A DNA stretch of 64,000 nt from Rhizobium sp. R711 (GTDB taxonomy: Bacteria; Pseudomonadota; Alphaproteobacteria; Rhizobiales; Rhizobiaceae): assembly GCF_002211365.1 (NCBI RefSeq), contig NZ_LOKZ01000005.1, forward strand, positions 1-64,000, in the 5' to 3' direction. The notes beneath the pieces are model-generated. The model was not told where the DNA came from, ran no database searches, and worked only from the letters and a program-made list of their open reading frames with translations. Positions 55,381-64,000 of the stretch are shown piece after piece. A program made the translations under genes and the position numbers. Numbering within the stretch: the stretch's first letter is position 1; every line of letters starts with the position of its first letter.

Positions 55381-58366
55381 TGATGCGGCCTCCTTCCTTG
55401 TCAAAGAACACCATGTCAGTCACCTCGACGGCGATCGTCTTGTCGGGCATCGGCACGTAGAGCGTCTCGCCCATTCGCTTGCGGCCGTCGGCGACCAACG
55501 CGAAGGCGATCGATCGCCCAAGATTTTCCGACCAATAGGACGAGGTGACGTGGCCGAGCATCGTCATCGGCTTCGGCTCATTCGGGTTGGCGACGATCTG
55601 CGCGCCCTCTTCGAGTACGAGGTTCGGATCCTTGGTGACGAGACCGACAAGCTGCTTGCGGCCTTCCTTCACCAGATCCGGGCGCTTCAGCCCGCGAATG
55701 CCGACGAAATCCGTCTTCTTCTTGGAGACCGCCCAGGAGAGACCGGCATCGTCAGGCGTGACGGTACCATCCGTGTCCTGACCGACGATGATATAGCCCT
55801 TCTCGGCGCGAAGAACGTGCATCGTCTCGGTGCCGTAGAAGCAGGCGCCGAGCGGCTCGGCATTGGCCCAGACGGCCTCGAGAACCGACTGGCCGTAATC
55901 GGCCGGCACGTTGATTTCGAAGCCGGTTTCGCCGGTGAACGACACGCGGAAGAGACGCGCCGGAACGCCCATGACCGTGCACTCGGCAACGCTCATATGC
56001 GGGAAGGCTTCGTTCGAGATATCGACGCCCTCGACCAGCGGCGCGATGATCTCGCGCGCCTTCGGCCCCTGTACGGCGATAACAGCCCACTGCTCGGTCA
56101 CCGAAGTCAGCCACACCTTCAGATGCGGGAATTCGGTCTGCAGATAGTCTTCCATGTGGTGGAGAACGCGCGGCGCACCGCCCGTCGTCGTCGTCACGTG
56201 GAAGCGATCGTCGGCCAGACGCCCGACGACGCCGTCGTCATAAACGAAGCCGTCCTCGCGGGTCATGATCCCGTAGCGGCACTTGCCGGGCTTCAGCGTG
56301 TCCCAGGCGTTGGTGTACATCAGGTTCATGAACGCGGCGGCATCGGGGCCGACGACTTCGATCTTGCCGAGCGTCGAGGCATCGAATACGCCGGCGACAT
56401 CGCGCGCCGTCTTGCATTCGCGAGCGACCGCCTTATGCATCGTCTCGCCGGCGCGCGGATAGAACCAGGCACGCTTCCAGTTGCCGACGTCCTCGAACAC
56501 GGCGCCATGGGCTTCTTCCCACTGGTGCAGCGGCGTCTTGCGGGCCGGATCGAACAGATCGCCACGCGAATGGGCGATCAGCGTGCCGTAGGTAACAGGT
56601 GTATAGGGCGCGCGGAAGGTGGTGAGACCGACCTGCGGGATCTCCTTACCGAGCATTTCGGCGGCGATCGCCAGGCCGTGCATGTTGGAGAGCTTGCCCT
56701 GGTCGGACGCCATGCCGTTCGTCGTGAAGCGCTTGATGTGCTCGATCGAGTGCATGCCTTCGCGAACGGCAAGGCGGATATCCTTGGCGCAGACGTCGTG
56801 CTGGAAATCGATGAACGCCTTGGCGCTGGTCTCCGGACCCGCACCCTCGGCGGCGCCGATCATGCCGCCGGTCCACTGATGCGCCTGCTCTGCCGAGATG
56901 CTGATCTTGCCGCCGGATGGTTTGCCTGCTGCCTGCGCCATCAGCTCGCCTGCCGCCAGCGATTCCTCGATCGTCTGCTGCAGATCGTCCGTGCCGTTGC
57001 AGGCGCCGACGGAAAGGCAATCCTGCGCATAGGTTCCGGGCAGGAAGCGTTGCGTTTCCGGCTCGAAGGCCACCTTGCCGCGCGACTGCGAGAACAGGTG
57101 CACCGATGGCGTCCAGCCAGCCGAGACCAGCAGCGCGTCGACCGCGATCTTGCGCGGCGAGCCGCCGCCGTTGCGGGCAACCGTCATCGACGAGATGCGC
57201 AGCTTGCCAGCAGTGTTGACCACGGACTGACCGGCGAGAACGTCGATGCCGAGCGAACGGGCTTCCGCCAGAACCGCCGCACCTGGCGTCTGCCGGCAAT
57301 CGACGATTGCGGCGATCTCGACACCTGATCGCTTCAGGTCGAAGGCCGCCTCATAAGCCGAGTCATGCGCCGTGTAGACGCCGACCTTCTGGCCGACGGC
57401 AACGCCGTACTGGTTAAGATACATGCGCGCGGCCGACGCCAGCATGATGCCCGGACGGTCGTTGTTCGGGAACACCATATGACGTTCGATCGCGCCATTG
57501 GCGAGAATGACACGCTTGGCGCGCAACTGCCAGAGACGCTCGCGCGGCAGGTGACGGCTCGGGTTTGCGACATGGTCGGTCACGCGCTCGGCGAGACCGA
57601 CGAAGTTGTGATTGTAGTAGCCGAAAGCGGTGGTGCGGGTGAGAACCTGCACGTTCTTCATCGCCTTCAGCGTGGCAGCCGTTTTCTGCGCCCACTCGTA
57701 GCCGTCGAGGCCGTCGATCTTCACGCCGCTGTCATAGCGCAGCGCGCCGCCGACATCGGCCTGCTCGTCGCAGAGGATCACCTTGGCGCCAGCCTGCGCC
57801 GCCGCAAGTGCTGCCGAAAGACCGGCAACGCCGGCACCGACGACCAGCACGTCGCAATGCGCGTAGCGGCCAGCATAGTGGTCCGGATCGGCTTCCTTCG
57901 GCGCGACGCCGAGGCCGGCCGCCCGACGGATCATCGGCTCGTAAACATGCTTCCAGGCCGCCTTCGGCCACATGAATGTCTTGTAGTAAAAGCCTGCGGC
58001 AAAGAAGGGCGACATCAGGTTGTTGATGCCGCCGATATCGAAGGAGAGTGACGGAAAGCGGTTCTGCGATTCGACGATCATGCCGTCGAAAACTTCCTGC
58101 ACCGTTGCACGCACGTTCGGCTGCTTGCGGGCGCTGTCGCGCGCCACGTCGATCAGCGCGTTCGGCTCCTCGGCACCGGCCGACAGGATGCCACGTGGGC
58201 GGTGATACTTAAACGAGCGGCCGACCAGATGGATGTTGTTGGCGATCAGCGCCGAGGCGACGGTATCGCCCTCGAGCGCCGTATAGCTCTTGCCGTCGAA
58301 GGTGAAGCGCGCGGTTCTGGCCGGCGTCAGACGGCCCTTGCCTGCAATACGGTTCGTGCCGCTCAT
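55373..58366 (-). CDS. soxA: Sarcosine oxidase alpha subunit
   Basis: The 997-aa subunit starts at 58366 (MSGTNRIAGKGRLTP), 6 nt behind AAGGAGAGG; a longer frame to 58516 is inside soxD. The N-terminal part is a ferredoxin-like domain (about 10-95). The NAD-binding domain has VLVVGAGVAGLSAALAAAQ (about 175-193) and the second dinucleotide motif region follows (GVYTAHDSAYEAAFDLKRSG). The C-terminal 400 residues are the GcvT-like tetrahydrofolate domain (VDISNEAFPHMS, FTGETGFEINVPADYG), which takes the methyl carbon as methylene-THF. It overlaps soxD by 4 bp and soxG by 8 bp. Confidence 0.96.
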   Translation of the reverse strand: MSGTNRIAGKGRLTPARTARFTFDGKSYTALEGDTVASALIANNIHLVGRSFKYHRPRGILSAGAEEPNALIDVARDSARKQPNVRATVQEVFDGMIVESQNRFPSLSFDIGGINNLMSPFFAAGFYYKTFMWPKAAWKHVYEPMIRRAAGLGVAPKEADPDHYAGRYAHCDVLVVGAGVAGLSAALAAAQAGAKVILCDEQADVGGALRYDSGVKIDGLDGYEWAQKTAATLKAMKNVQVLTRTTAFGYYNHNFVGLAERVTDHVANPSRHLPRERLWQLRAKRVILANGAIERHMVFPNNDRPGIMLASAARMYLNQYGVAVGQKVGVYTAHDSAYEAAFDLKRSGVEIAAIVDCRQTPGAAVLAEARSLGIDVLAGQSVVNTAGKLRISSMTVARNGGGSPRKIAVDALLVSAGWTPSVHLFSQSRGKVAFEPETQRFLPGTYAQDCLSVGACNGTDDLQQTIEESLAAGELMAQAAGKPSGGKISISAEQAHQWTGGMIGAAEGAGPETSAKAFIDFQHDVCAKDIRLAVREGMHSIEHIKRFTTNGMASDQGKLSNMHGLAIAAEMLGKEIPQVGLTTFRAPYTPVTYGTLIAHSRGDLFDPARKTPLHQWEEAHGAVFEDVGNWKRAWFYPRAGETMHKAVARECKTARDVAGVFDASTLGKIEVVGPDAAAFMNLMYTNAWDTLKPGKCRYGIMTREDGFVYDDGVVGRLADDRFHVTTTTGGAPRVLHHMEDYLQTEFPHLKVWLTSVTEQWAVIAVQGPKAREIIAPLVEGVDISNEAFPHMSVAECTVMGVPARLFRVSFTGETGFEINVPADYGQSVLEAVWANAEPLGACFYGTETMHVLRAEKGYIIVGQDTDGTVTPDDAGLSWAVSKKKTDFVGIRGLKRPDLVKEGRKQLVGLVTKDPNLVLEEGAQIVANPNEPKPMTMLGHVTSSYWSENLGRSIAFALVADGRKRMGETLYVPMPDKTIAVEVTDMVFFDKEGGRING

Positions 58367-58704
58367 TGTGCCTCTCCTTCGAGCTGTTCGTAGGTCTCGA
58401 CGGGAGCATGCGGAACGGCGGCCTCGCCGATCGTGGGCTTCGGCTCGCCTGCCTTGTATGTCTTGATGAACTTGTCGCTGATGGTATCGCGCGCCGCATT
58501 GAAGAAACGGCCGCATCCGTGCTGGTGACGCCAGCGTTCGAAGATAAGCCCCTTCGGGTTGTCGCGTAGGAAGAAATATTCCTCGAACGCCTCGTCGGAG
58601 ATGTCGGCGATATTGGTCGGGCGGGCGATGTGGGCATCGCCGGCGCCGCGGAATTCGAGCTCGGAACGCTCTTCCTGACAGTATGGGCAGTAGATAAGAA
58701 GCAT
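58363..58704 (-). CDS. soxD: Sarcosine oxidase delta subunit
   Basis: The 113-aa zinc-binding subunit begins MLLIYCPYCQEERSELEF; the CPYC pair, the His in HQHGCGRFF and Cys in the same segment form the metal site. RPTNIADISDEAFEEYFFLR and GRFFNAARDTISDKF are the family's core. It is translated between soxB (12 bp before) and soxA (4-bp ATGA overlap). SoxD anchors the heterotetramer; it has no catalytic group of its own. Confidence 0.95.
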   Translation of the reverse strand: MLLIYCPYCQEERSELEFRGAGDAHIARPTNIADISDEAFEEYFFLRDNPKGLIFERWRHQHGCGRFFNAARDTISDKFIKTYKAGEPKPTIGEAAVPHAPVETYEQLEGEAQ

Positions 58705-58716
58705 GGTGTCCTCGTG

Positions 58717-59970
58717 TCAGTGCGCGACGGCGGCAGCGGCGGCTTCGTCGATCAGACGGCCGGTGCGGAAGCGGTCCAGCGTCAGGCCGGCATTGAACTT
58801 GTGCGCCTCATCGCGGGCGATGAGGTGCGCGAAGAGATTGGCCGAGCCCGGCGTCGCCTTGAAGCCGCCGGTGCCCCAGCCGCAATTGACGTAGAGCCCC
58901 GGAACCGGCGTCTTCGACTGGATGGCCGAACGGTCCGGCGTGTTGTCGACGATACCGCCCCACTGGCGCATCATCTTGACCCGGCGGAACATCGGGAAGA
59001 GCTCGCAGATGGCATCGAGCGTATGCGTGATGATCTGCAGGCCACCGGTCTGGCTGTAGGAATTGTACTGGTCGGTGCCGGCGCCGATGACGAGCTCGCC
59101 CTTGTCGGACTGCGAGATATAGGCATGCACCGTGTTGGACATGACCACGCAGGGGAAGATCGGCTTCAGCGGTTCGGAGACCAGCGCCTGCAGCGGGCTC
59201 GATTGCAGCGGCACACGCACATCGGCCATCTTCATGACGGTGGTCGTGTGGCCGGCCGCCGAAACGCCGACCTTCTTGGCGCCGATGAAGCCGCGGGACG
59301 TCTCGACACCGGTGACGCGCCCGTCGGGGCCGCGGCGGATGCCGGTCACTTCGCAGTTCTGGATGATGTGGACGCCGCGATCGGACGCCGCACGCGCATA
59401 GCCCCAGGCGACAGCATCGTGACGCGCCGTGCCGCCGCGGCGCTGCAATGCCGCGCCATTGATCGGATAGCGGGCGCTGGCGGAGATATCGAGCGGCGGA
59501 CAATAAGCTTTCGCCTGCTCCGGCGTCAGCCATTCGTTGTCGATGCCGTAGAGGCGGTTGGCATGGATGTGGCGCTTGAAGGACTGCTGATCGTGCACAT
59601 TATGCGACAGCATCATCACGCCGCGCGGCGAATACATGACATTGTAGTTGAGATCCTGCGAGAGGTTCTCCCAGAGCTTCATCGAATGCTCGTAGATGTG
59701 CATGCTCTCTTCATAGAGATAGTTCGAGCGGATGATGGTCGTGTTGCGGCCGGTATTGCCGCCGCCGAGCCAGCCCTTTTCGAGCACCGCGACATTGGTA
59801 ATGCCATGCTCCTTGGCGAGATAATAGGCAGCGCCCAGGCCATGTCCGCCGCCACCGATGATGATGACGTCGTATTCGGCGCGCGGCTCCGGCGAAGTCC
59901 ATTGCTTCTCCCAGCCCTTATGGCCCCTCAGAGCCTCTCGTGCCACGGCAAAAACCGAGTATCTGCGCAT
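58717..59970 (-). CDS. soxB: Sarcosine oxidase beta subunit
   Basis: The 417-aa flavoprotein oxidises sarcosine to glycine. DVIIIGGGGHGLGAAYYLAK (about 34-53) is the FAD Rossmann motif. NTGRNTTIIRSNYLYEESMH (about 72-91) holds the flavin-attachment and substrate region, and VNCGWGTGGFKATPGSANLF (about 368-387) the C-terminal FAD motif. The N-terminal MRRYSVFAVAREALRGHKGWEKQW matches sinorhizobial and Corynebacterium-type heterotetrameric enzymes. It leads the soxBDAG operon. In rhizobia the sox genes serve growth on glycine betaine-derived sarcosine. Confidence 0.96.
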   Translation of the reverse strand: MRRYSVFAVAREALRGHKGWEKQWTSPEPRAEYDVIIIGGGGHGLGAAYYLAKEHGITNVAVLEKGWLGGGNTGRNTTIIRSNYLYEESMHIYEHSMKLWENLSQDLNYNVMYSPRGVMMLSHNVHDQQSFKRHIHANRLYGIDNEWLTPEQAKAYCPPLDISASARYPINGAALQRRGGTARHDAVAWGYARAASDRGVHIIQNCEVTGIRRGPDGRVTGVETSRGFIGAKKVGVSAAGHTTTVMKMADVRVPLQSSPLQALVSEPLKPIFPCVVMSNTVHAYISQSDKGELVIGAGTDQYNSYSQTGGLQIITHTLDAICELFPMFRRVKMMRQWGGIVDNTPDRSAIQSKTPVPGLYVNCGWGTGGFKATPGSANLFAHLIARDEAHKFNAGLTLDRFRTGRLIDEAAAAAVAH

Positions 59971-60399
59971 CCGCCTTCATCTCCTTCAAGGGAAAGGTCC
60001 CTTCTCGTCGGCCATACAAATCGCAAATCCAAATGCGGCACAACGTTTCTTTTGCGACGTGGACCGGCTTTTGTTTTGACACTCGGTAAGAATGAACAAG
60101 GTTGGCCATTCTGTTCGAAGCCAAGCCCCACCCCACAGCCAAGCCGGGGCGGCCCCGCGATGGCTTACAGCCTCACCATCCTTATTATTTTAGAGGGTTT
60201 GCACTTACAATTTTTGAGCCCATAGTTCTTGCGCTGCATAGGCGTCTTTGCGCGTTGAGGGTCTCGCGTCTGCAGCAACGGGAGCATTCATAATCCAAAT
60301 TTCGACACGCGTGGCAAAAGCCCGCGTGCGACCTGACATCAAAAGAAAACAGGCCGACACGGCATGATGCTCGCTGTCTGGTCTCAGGGAGGATTCGTC
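59971..60399. promoter_or_regulatory. Divergent intergenic region between soxB and the DUF1254 gene
   Basis: This 429-bp gap contains the promoters of the sox operon (minus strand) and the DUF1254 gene (plus strand). I see no gene, no strong hairpin and no recognisable operator. It becomes AT-richer around 60170-60215. Confidence 0.4.
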
Positions 60400-61836
60400 A
60401 TGCAATCGCATTTCATCACCTTCACGGTTGGCCTGCTTTTATCGGGGGCTTGTCTTACCAGCCCCGTCGCCGCTGCCGAAGACACCATGACCAAGGAGGA
60501 AGCGGCGGCGATCGGCGTCGAGGCCTATCTTTACCTTTATCCGCTGGTCACCATGAATCTGACCCGTGAACAGGCAACAAACGTCGAGGCCGGCAAGACG
60601 ATGGGACGAGGACCGGCCAACATGTTCACCAACGTTCCGGAGTTTCCGGCCGCAGACTACAGGGATGTCGTCCGGCCGAACTTCGACACGCTCTACTCCG
60701 TCGCCTGGCTTGATATGACCAAGGAACCGATGATCGTCTCGGCTCCCGACACGAACGGGCGCTACTATCTGCTGCCGATGCTGGACATGTGGTCCGATGT
60801 GTTCGCCTCGCCGGGCTGGCGCACAACGGGAACCGCGAAAGCCGATTTTGCGGTTGTGCCCCCCGGCTGGACGGGCAAGGACCTGCCCCCTGGAACCCAA
60901 AGGATCGACGCGCCGACACCCTATGTCTGGGTCATCGGACGCACAAAAACGGATGGGCCGCCCGATTACGACGCCGTTCACAAGATCCAGGCTGGCTACA
61001 CAGTCACGCCACTGTCGCAATGGGGCAAGACGGCCGAACCGGTCAAGGTCACGATCAATCCTGACATCGACATGAAAACCCCGCCAAAGAAGACGGTAGA
61101 CGGGATGGCGGCAGAGGACTTCTTTGCCTATGCGGCGGAGCTGCTGAAGGCCAATCCGCCGCACGCCACCGACCAGCCGATCATAAGCCGGATGAAGCGG
61201 ATCGGAATGGAACCCGGCAAGAGCTTCGACAAGAGCAAGGTGAGCCCTGAAATCGCCGCTGCTTTGAAGGATGTTCCGGCCGAAGGCCAGAAGCTGATGG
61301 AGTGGAAAATCCCGACGCTTGCGCGCGTGGCCAACAACTGGTCGATGAACACCGACACGATGGGCGTCTACGGCAATTACTATCTGAAGCGGGCGATTGT
61401 CGCGCAGCTTGGCCTCGGGGCCAACCTGCCCGAGGACGCGATCTATCCGCTCAACCTCGGCGACGAGAAGGGAAACCCGCTGAACGGAACGAACAGCTAT
61501 AAGCTTCACTTCGACAAGGCGAACCTACCGCCGGTCAAGGCGTTCTGGTCCGTCACGCTTTACGATCCGGAAGGATTCCAGGTCGGCAACAGCCTCAACC
61601 GCTTTGCCGTCAGCAGTTGGATGCCCTTCGTCTACAACGCCGACGGGTCGCTTGATCTCTATTTCCAGAACAAGAGCCCGGGCGCGGCAAAGGAAGCGAA
61701 CTGGCTCCCCGCGCCGGCTGGGCCATTCAACCTGACCATGCGCCTGTACGGACCGGCAAGCGATGCCCTGACCGGAAAGTGGAACCCGCCGGTCGTGGAA
61801 ATGGTGCCGGCGCTTCAACAGGTCACGGCGCAATAG
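60400..61836 (+). CDS. Secreted DUF1254/DUF1214 protein
   Basis: The 478-aa protein starts at 60400, with GGGAGGA 7 nt upstream; an ATG 12 codons earlier lacks that support. A signal peptide (about residues 1-27, cleaved near VAAAED) leads to DUF1254 (about 35-165: IGVEAYLYLYPLVTMNLTRE, RPNFDTLYSVAWLDM, GRYYLLPMLDMWSDVFAS). DUF1214 follows (about 345-460: NGTNSYKLHFDKANLPPVKA, FWSVTLYDPEGF and a C-terminal WLPAPAGPFNLTMRLYGP). These two domains always occur together in periplasmic proteins of bacteria; their function is unknown. It is divergent from soxB. Confidence 0.9.
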   Translation: MQSHFITFTVGLLLSGACLTSPVAAAEDTMTKEEAAAIGVEAYLYLYPLVTMNLTREQATNVEAGKTMGRGPANMFTNVPEFPAADYRDVVRPNFDTLYSVAWLDMTKEPMIVSAPDTNGRYYLLPMLDMWSDVFASPGWRTTGTAKADFAVVPPGWTGKDLPPGTQRIDAPTPYVWVIGRTKTDGPPDYDAVHKIQAGYTVTPLSQWGKTAEPVKVTINPDIDMKTPPKKTVDGMAAEDFFAYAAELLKANPPHATDQPIISRMKRIGMEPGKSFDKSKVSPEIAAALKDVPAEGQKLMEWKIPTLARVANNWSMNTDTMGVYGNYYLKRAIVAQLGLGANLPEDAIYPLNLGDEKGNPLNGTNSYKLHFDKANLPPVKAFWSVTLYDPEGFQVGNSLNRFAVSSWMPFVYNADGSLDLYFQNKSPGAAKEANWLPAPAGPFNLTMRLYGPASDALTGKWNPPVVEMVPALQQVTAQ

Positions 61837-61903
61837 CGCTTCCGCGACCTCGGACAATCCGCGTGGACACAGCCAGCGGGTAGAGAGGCGCTGGTGCGAG
61901 GTC

Positions 61904-62128
61904 TTAGGAGGACGAAGCCGACTTGGGCGCCGTCCGCCGCCTCTTGGCAGGAGCGGCGGACGGCGCTTCGGCTTCCTGCTGCAAGCGCAGTGCCCGGAGT
62001 TTTTCCGTCTTCTTCTCGCGAGCCTCGGCTTCTGCCGTGATAATTGCTCTCGCTGTCGTATCGGTAGCAGCCGCCTTATCCCGCGGGGAGAGCTTTGCCG
62101 TATCGAAGAGATCGTCTTTTGAAGTCAT
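61904..62128 (-). CDS. Small charged hypothetical protein (74 aa)
   Basis: The start at 62128 (MTSKDDLFDTAKLSPRDKAA) has a purine-rich GAGAGAG stretch upstream. The centre is a long Ala/Glu/Lys/Arg-rich helix (ARAIITAEAEAREKKTEKLR) and the tail is basic (PAKRRRTAPKSASSS), suggesting a helical, possibly nucleic-acid-binding peptide. Similar short proteins are conserved in Rhizobiaceae near rpsU, without a known function. It lies 39 bp after rpsU on the same strand. Confidence 0.7.
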   Translation of the reverse strand: MTSKDDLFDTAKLSPRDKAAATDTTARAIITAEAEAREKKTEKLRALRLQQEAEAPSAAPAKRRRTAPKSASSS

Positions 62129-62167
62129 CTGCTCTCTCAATCTCGATGGAAACTGCCCGATGGCAGT

Positions 62168-62407
62168 TCAGCGGGCGGGACGAACCGCCTTCTTCGGGGC
62201 CGGAAGGAGACCTTCACGCTGAAGCTTCTTGCGCGCAAGCTTGCGCTGGCGGCGAACGGCTTCGGCCTTTTCGCGGGCGCGCTTCTCGGACGGCTTTTCG
62301 TAAGCGGTGCGCGCCTTGAACTCGCGGAAGAGACCTTCGCGCTGCATCTTCTTCTTCAGAACGCGGAGCGCCTGGTCGACATTGTTATCTCGAACGAGAA
62401 CCTGCAA
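62168..62407 (-). CDS. rpsU: 30S ribosomal protein S21 (first copy)
   Basis: The 79-aa protein starts [20 protein letters not shown] and has the S21 core ([32 protein letters not shown]), with a C-terminal extension [14 protein letters not shown]21 helps initiation by lying near the anti-Shine-Dalgarno region. AAGGAAAG precedes the ATG. It is one of two S21 genes in this window, on opposite strands around cspA. Confidence 0.96.
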   Translation of the reverse strand: MQVLVRDNNVDQALRVLKKKMQREGLFREFKARTAYEKPSEKRAREKAEAVRRQRKLARKKLQREGLLPAPKKAVRPAR

Positions 62408-62516
62408 ATTCTTTCCTTTCTTGAGGCGAACTCATTGCCATTTTGGTCAGCCTGGACTGTCGCCGACAGCGTATCCAGTCACTCGTGCCACCACTGTATT
62501 GACCATCAAAAGCACA

Positions 62517-62542
62517 AAAGGCCGGGGTTACGCCCGGCCTTT
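62517..62542 (-). terminator. Terminator of cspA
   Basis: The 10-bp stem AAAGGCCGGG/CCCGGCCTTT (62517-62526 with 62533-62542) has a 6-nt loop. It is followed on the minus strand by TGTGCTTTTGA. It lies between cspA and rpsU. Confidence 0.75.
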
Positions 62543-62596
62543 GCCACAAGGCACTTGGCTGCCAACACATCCGTCGTCAGCCGGGCCGAATGAGAA

Positions 62597-62806
62597 TTAA
62601 GCGGCGCGGAGATTGTCCGCGGCATTCTTGCCAGACTTCTTGTCGCGAACGAGATCGTACGTGACCTTCTGGCCATCGGACAAATTGCCCAAACCAGAAC
62701 GCTCAACAGCCGAAATGTGAACGAATACGTCAGTGCTGCCGTCATCCGGCTGGATGAAGCCGAAGCCCTTGGTGCTGTTGAACCACTTAACGGTGCCTGA
62801 ATTCAT
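62597..62806 (-). CDS. Cold-shock-domain protein
   Basis: The 69-aa CspA-like RNA chaperone has RNP1 (KGFGFIQ, about 13-19) and RNP2 (VFVHIS, about 27-32), separated as usual, and the [20 protein letters not shown] segment. AAGGAG lies before the ATG (complement of 62814-62819). It has its own promoter and a leader of about 120 nt, as is common for csp mRNAs, which lets translation respond to cold. It stands between two rpsU copies. Confidence 0.95.
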   Translation of the reverse strand: MNSGTVKWFNSTKGFGFIQPDDGSTDVFVHISAVERSGLGNLSDGQKVTYDLVRDKKSGKNAADNLRAA

Positions 62807-62962
62807 AACGATCTCCTTTCAATAGTCGTTATTGCCTTGCGTTTATTCACAAGGCCAAAGATCGATCTTGAGAGGAAATCTGACGGAGCTTCGAGCTCCT
62901 TGACAAAGGTCACAACCAACGGTCGATGGGCTACATATAACGCGAAGTGAGCAATAGACAAG
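62807..62962 (-). promoter_or_regulatory. cspA promoter and long 5' leader
   Basis: On the minus strand CTTGTC (complement of 62957-62962) and TATATG (complement of 62934-62939) are 17 bp apart, a good rhizobial promoter. Transcription would start near 62927, giving a leader of about 120 nt with a GGAGCT-TCG-AGCTCC hairpin (62885-62899). The remaining stretch up to 63249 holds the rpsU promoter region and no other gene. Confidence 0.65.
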
Positions 62963-63249
62963 GCAAGGAAGCCGCTCATTGCGTTAGGTTGGCTGCCCCA
63001 ATGCCTCCCAGCAGCGTTCTTCAGGCGGCCAGCCAGACGGGAAAGAGGCCGTGTTCGCCCTTGAAAGACGATCAGATCGAGACAAGACACGGTTTTTTCC
63101 GGCTAGAACCGCGAGGACATATGGACTTCCCCCTGCCATTCTGCTATCCGCATCCTCAATCGCAAGGCTCTGGCCGCGCGAACCGTATATTTTTTGCCTC
63201 TGGCGCTTGCCGACGCAGGCATCAACCAAACCAAAGGAACGTGATTCTC

Positions 63250-63462
63250 GTGCAGGTACTTGTCCGCGATAACAATGTCGATCAGGCTCTCCGCGCTCTC
63301 AAAAAGAAGATGCAGCGCGAAGGTATTTTCCGCGAAATGAAGATGCGCGACTACTACGAAAAGCCGTCGCAGAAGCGCGCTCGCGAAAAGGCCGAAGCCG
63401 TTCGTCGTGTTCGCAAGCTGGCTCGCAAGCGGGCACAGCGCGAAGGTATCGTCGCACGCTAA
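63250..63462 (+). CDS. rpsU: 30S ribosomal protein S21 (second copy)
   Basis: The 70-aa protein starts at the GTG at 63250 ([20 protein letters not shown]), with AAAGGA at 63233-63238; a GTG at 63241 is too close to that site. The core is nearly identical to the first copy at its N-terminus and then differs ([20 protein letters not shown]). It ends in IVAR without the extension of the first copy. It is followed by a strong terminator. Having two divergent S21 paralogues is known in alphaproteobacteria. Confidence 0.95.
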   Translation: MQVLVRDNNVDQALRALKKKMQREGIFREMKMRDYYEKPSQKRAREKAEAVRRVRKLARKRAQREGIVAR

Positions 63463-63501
63463 GCGTAGCTGTCGTTATTTCGACGTTTTCAGATGCATGT
63501 T

Positions 63502-63533
63502 GGCGGGGGCGATCTATTCGCCACCGCCTTTTT
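63502..63533 (+). terminator. Terminator of the second rpsU
   Basis: The hairpin has GGCGG (63502-63506) paired with CCGCC (63524-63528) and an inner GCGA/TCGC extension, followed by T5 (63529-63533). Confidence 0.85.
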
Positions 63534-63597
63534 AATTTGTTGCTGAAGCTTGCTCGTCCCTGAACGGAGCGGCTGCACTGGGGGAAAACGAGCCCGC

Positions 63598-64000
63598 ATG
63601 GCTGACATCACCAAGACCCGCTCTCTGCGTTCGCCGAAAATCGCTGTTCTGCCGGTTTTCGCTATCGTCACCGCGCTAGGCCTTGCTGGCTGCACGACAA
63701 GCAACACGACCGATGCCGTCATCCGCATCGACAAGGCGCAGGGTTCGCAGGAAAACATTGCCTCGCTGACCTCTGTGATCAACGCCAATCCGAAGGATCC
63801 GGAGGGCTACAACGTTCGCGGCTCCGCCTATGGCCGCGGCGGCGATTTCCGCCAGGCGTTGAACGACTTCAATACGGCGCTGCAGATCAACCCGCGCTTC
63901 TACCAGGCCTACGCCAATCGCGCGCTGGTCTACCGCAACATGGGCCAGCAGCAGCAGGCGATTCAGGACTACAGCACCGCGCTGCAGATCAACCCGAATT
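63598..64000 (+). CDS. Tetratricopeptide-repeat lipoprotein (3' end outside the window)
   Basis: The frame is open from the ATG at 63598 to the window edge (134 residues seen). The N-terminus is MADITKTRSLRSPKIAVLP, then a hydrophobic segment (about 16-32) ending in a lipobox LAGC with Cys33, so it is a lipoprotein. TPR motifs follow: DPEGYNVRGSAYGRGGDFRQ, then ALNDFNTALQINPRFYQAYA and NRALVYRNMGQQQQAIQDYS, with the repeat period of 34 residues. It resembles NlpI-type envelope scaffolds. GGGGGA lies upstream of the ATG. Its length and the number of repeats cannot be told. Confidence 0.88.
   Translation, partial: MADITKTRSLRSPKIAVLPVFAIVTALGLAGCTTSNTTDAVIRIDKAQGSQENIASLTSVINANPKDPEGYNVRGSAYGRGGDFRQALNDFNTALQINPRFYQAYANRALVYRNMGQQQQAIQDYSTALQINPN

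Noticed and set aside
54926..57328. 800-residue open frame on the plus strand inside soxG/soxA
   Set aside because: Antisense to intact soxA and soxG; composition dominated by Arg, Ala and Asp, with no recognisable fold.

Overview
The window reads as chromosomal DNA of a Rhizobiaceae member (Ensifer/Sinorhizobium, Rhizobium or a close relative). The evidence is gene content and order: hisN - MmgR-type sRNA - N-formylglutamate amidohydrolase gene - cpdR - tRNA-Val, the block glgP-glgB-glgC-glgA-pgm-glgX, soxBDAG, gltBD, and a ROSE-type RNA thermometer on a small heat-shock gene. Codon use is uniformly GC-rich. I see no insertion sequence, integrase, prophage gene or CRISPR array. The species assignment is inference from gene content; no similarity search was run.

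Layout. 1-6.2 kb: start of a minus-strand gene cut by the window edge, an outer-membrane beta-barrel protein, galU, a lytic transglycosylase, an SGNH-like periplasmic protein and a nucleotidyltransferase. 6.2-12.6 kb: glutamate synthase gltBD. 13-19 kb: threonine aldolase, a 42-aa membrane protein, an acetyltransferase, a LysR regulator divergent from a bile-acid-symporter-like transporter, an Hsp20 gene with RpoH promoter and ROSE leader, and a lysophospholipase. 19.2-21.8 kb: hisN, MmgR sRNA, N-formylglutamate amidohydrolase, cpdR, tRNA-Val(GAC). 21.9-27.4 kb: several small secreted or hypothetical proteins (one frameshifted), a nuclease-fold protein that has lost its catalytic residues, a TerC-like DUF475 membrane protein, a DUF1127 peptide and an acetyltransferase. 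27.5-34.3 kb: tripartite tricarboxylate transporter tctCBA, a Pho-box-like direct repeat, a small ORF, an orphan periplasmic binding protein and a TctD/TctE two-component system. 34.4-41.0 kb: a translationally coupled operon of two transglutaminases flanking a circularly permuted ATP-grasp/alpha-E fusion, followed by a TadG-like vWA protein. 42.6-53.7 kb: the six-gene glycogen operon. 53.7-64 kb: a NodN-like MaoC hydratase, a VOC protein, sarcosine oxidase soxBDAG, a DUF1254 protein, two rpsU copies around cspA, and a TPR lipoprotein cut by the right edge.

How it fits together. galU, pgm and the glg genes form the glucose-phosphate / nucleotide-sugar / storage-glycan part. gltBD assimilates ammonium; MmgR and CpdR are global regulators (carbon/nitrogen storage and cell cycle). 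soxBDAG feeds C1 units from sarcosine. The least understood parts are the transglutaminase/ATP-grasp/alpha-E operon, a predicted peptide-modifying pathway without a known product, and the binding protein + TctDE + TctCBA neighbourhood, which looks like a three-component sensor next to a solute importer.
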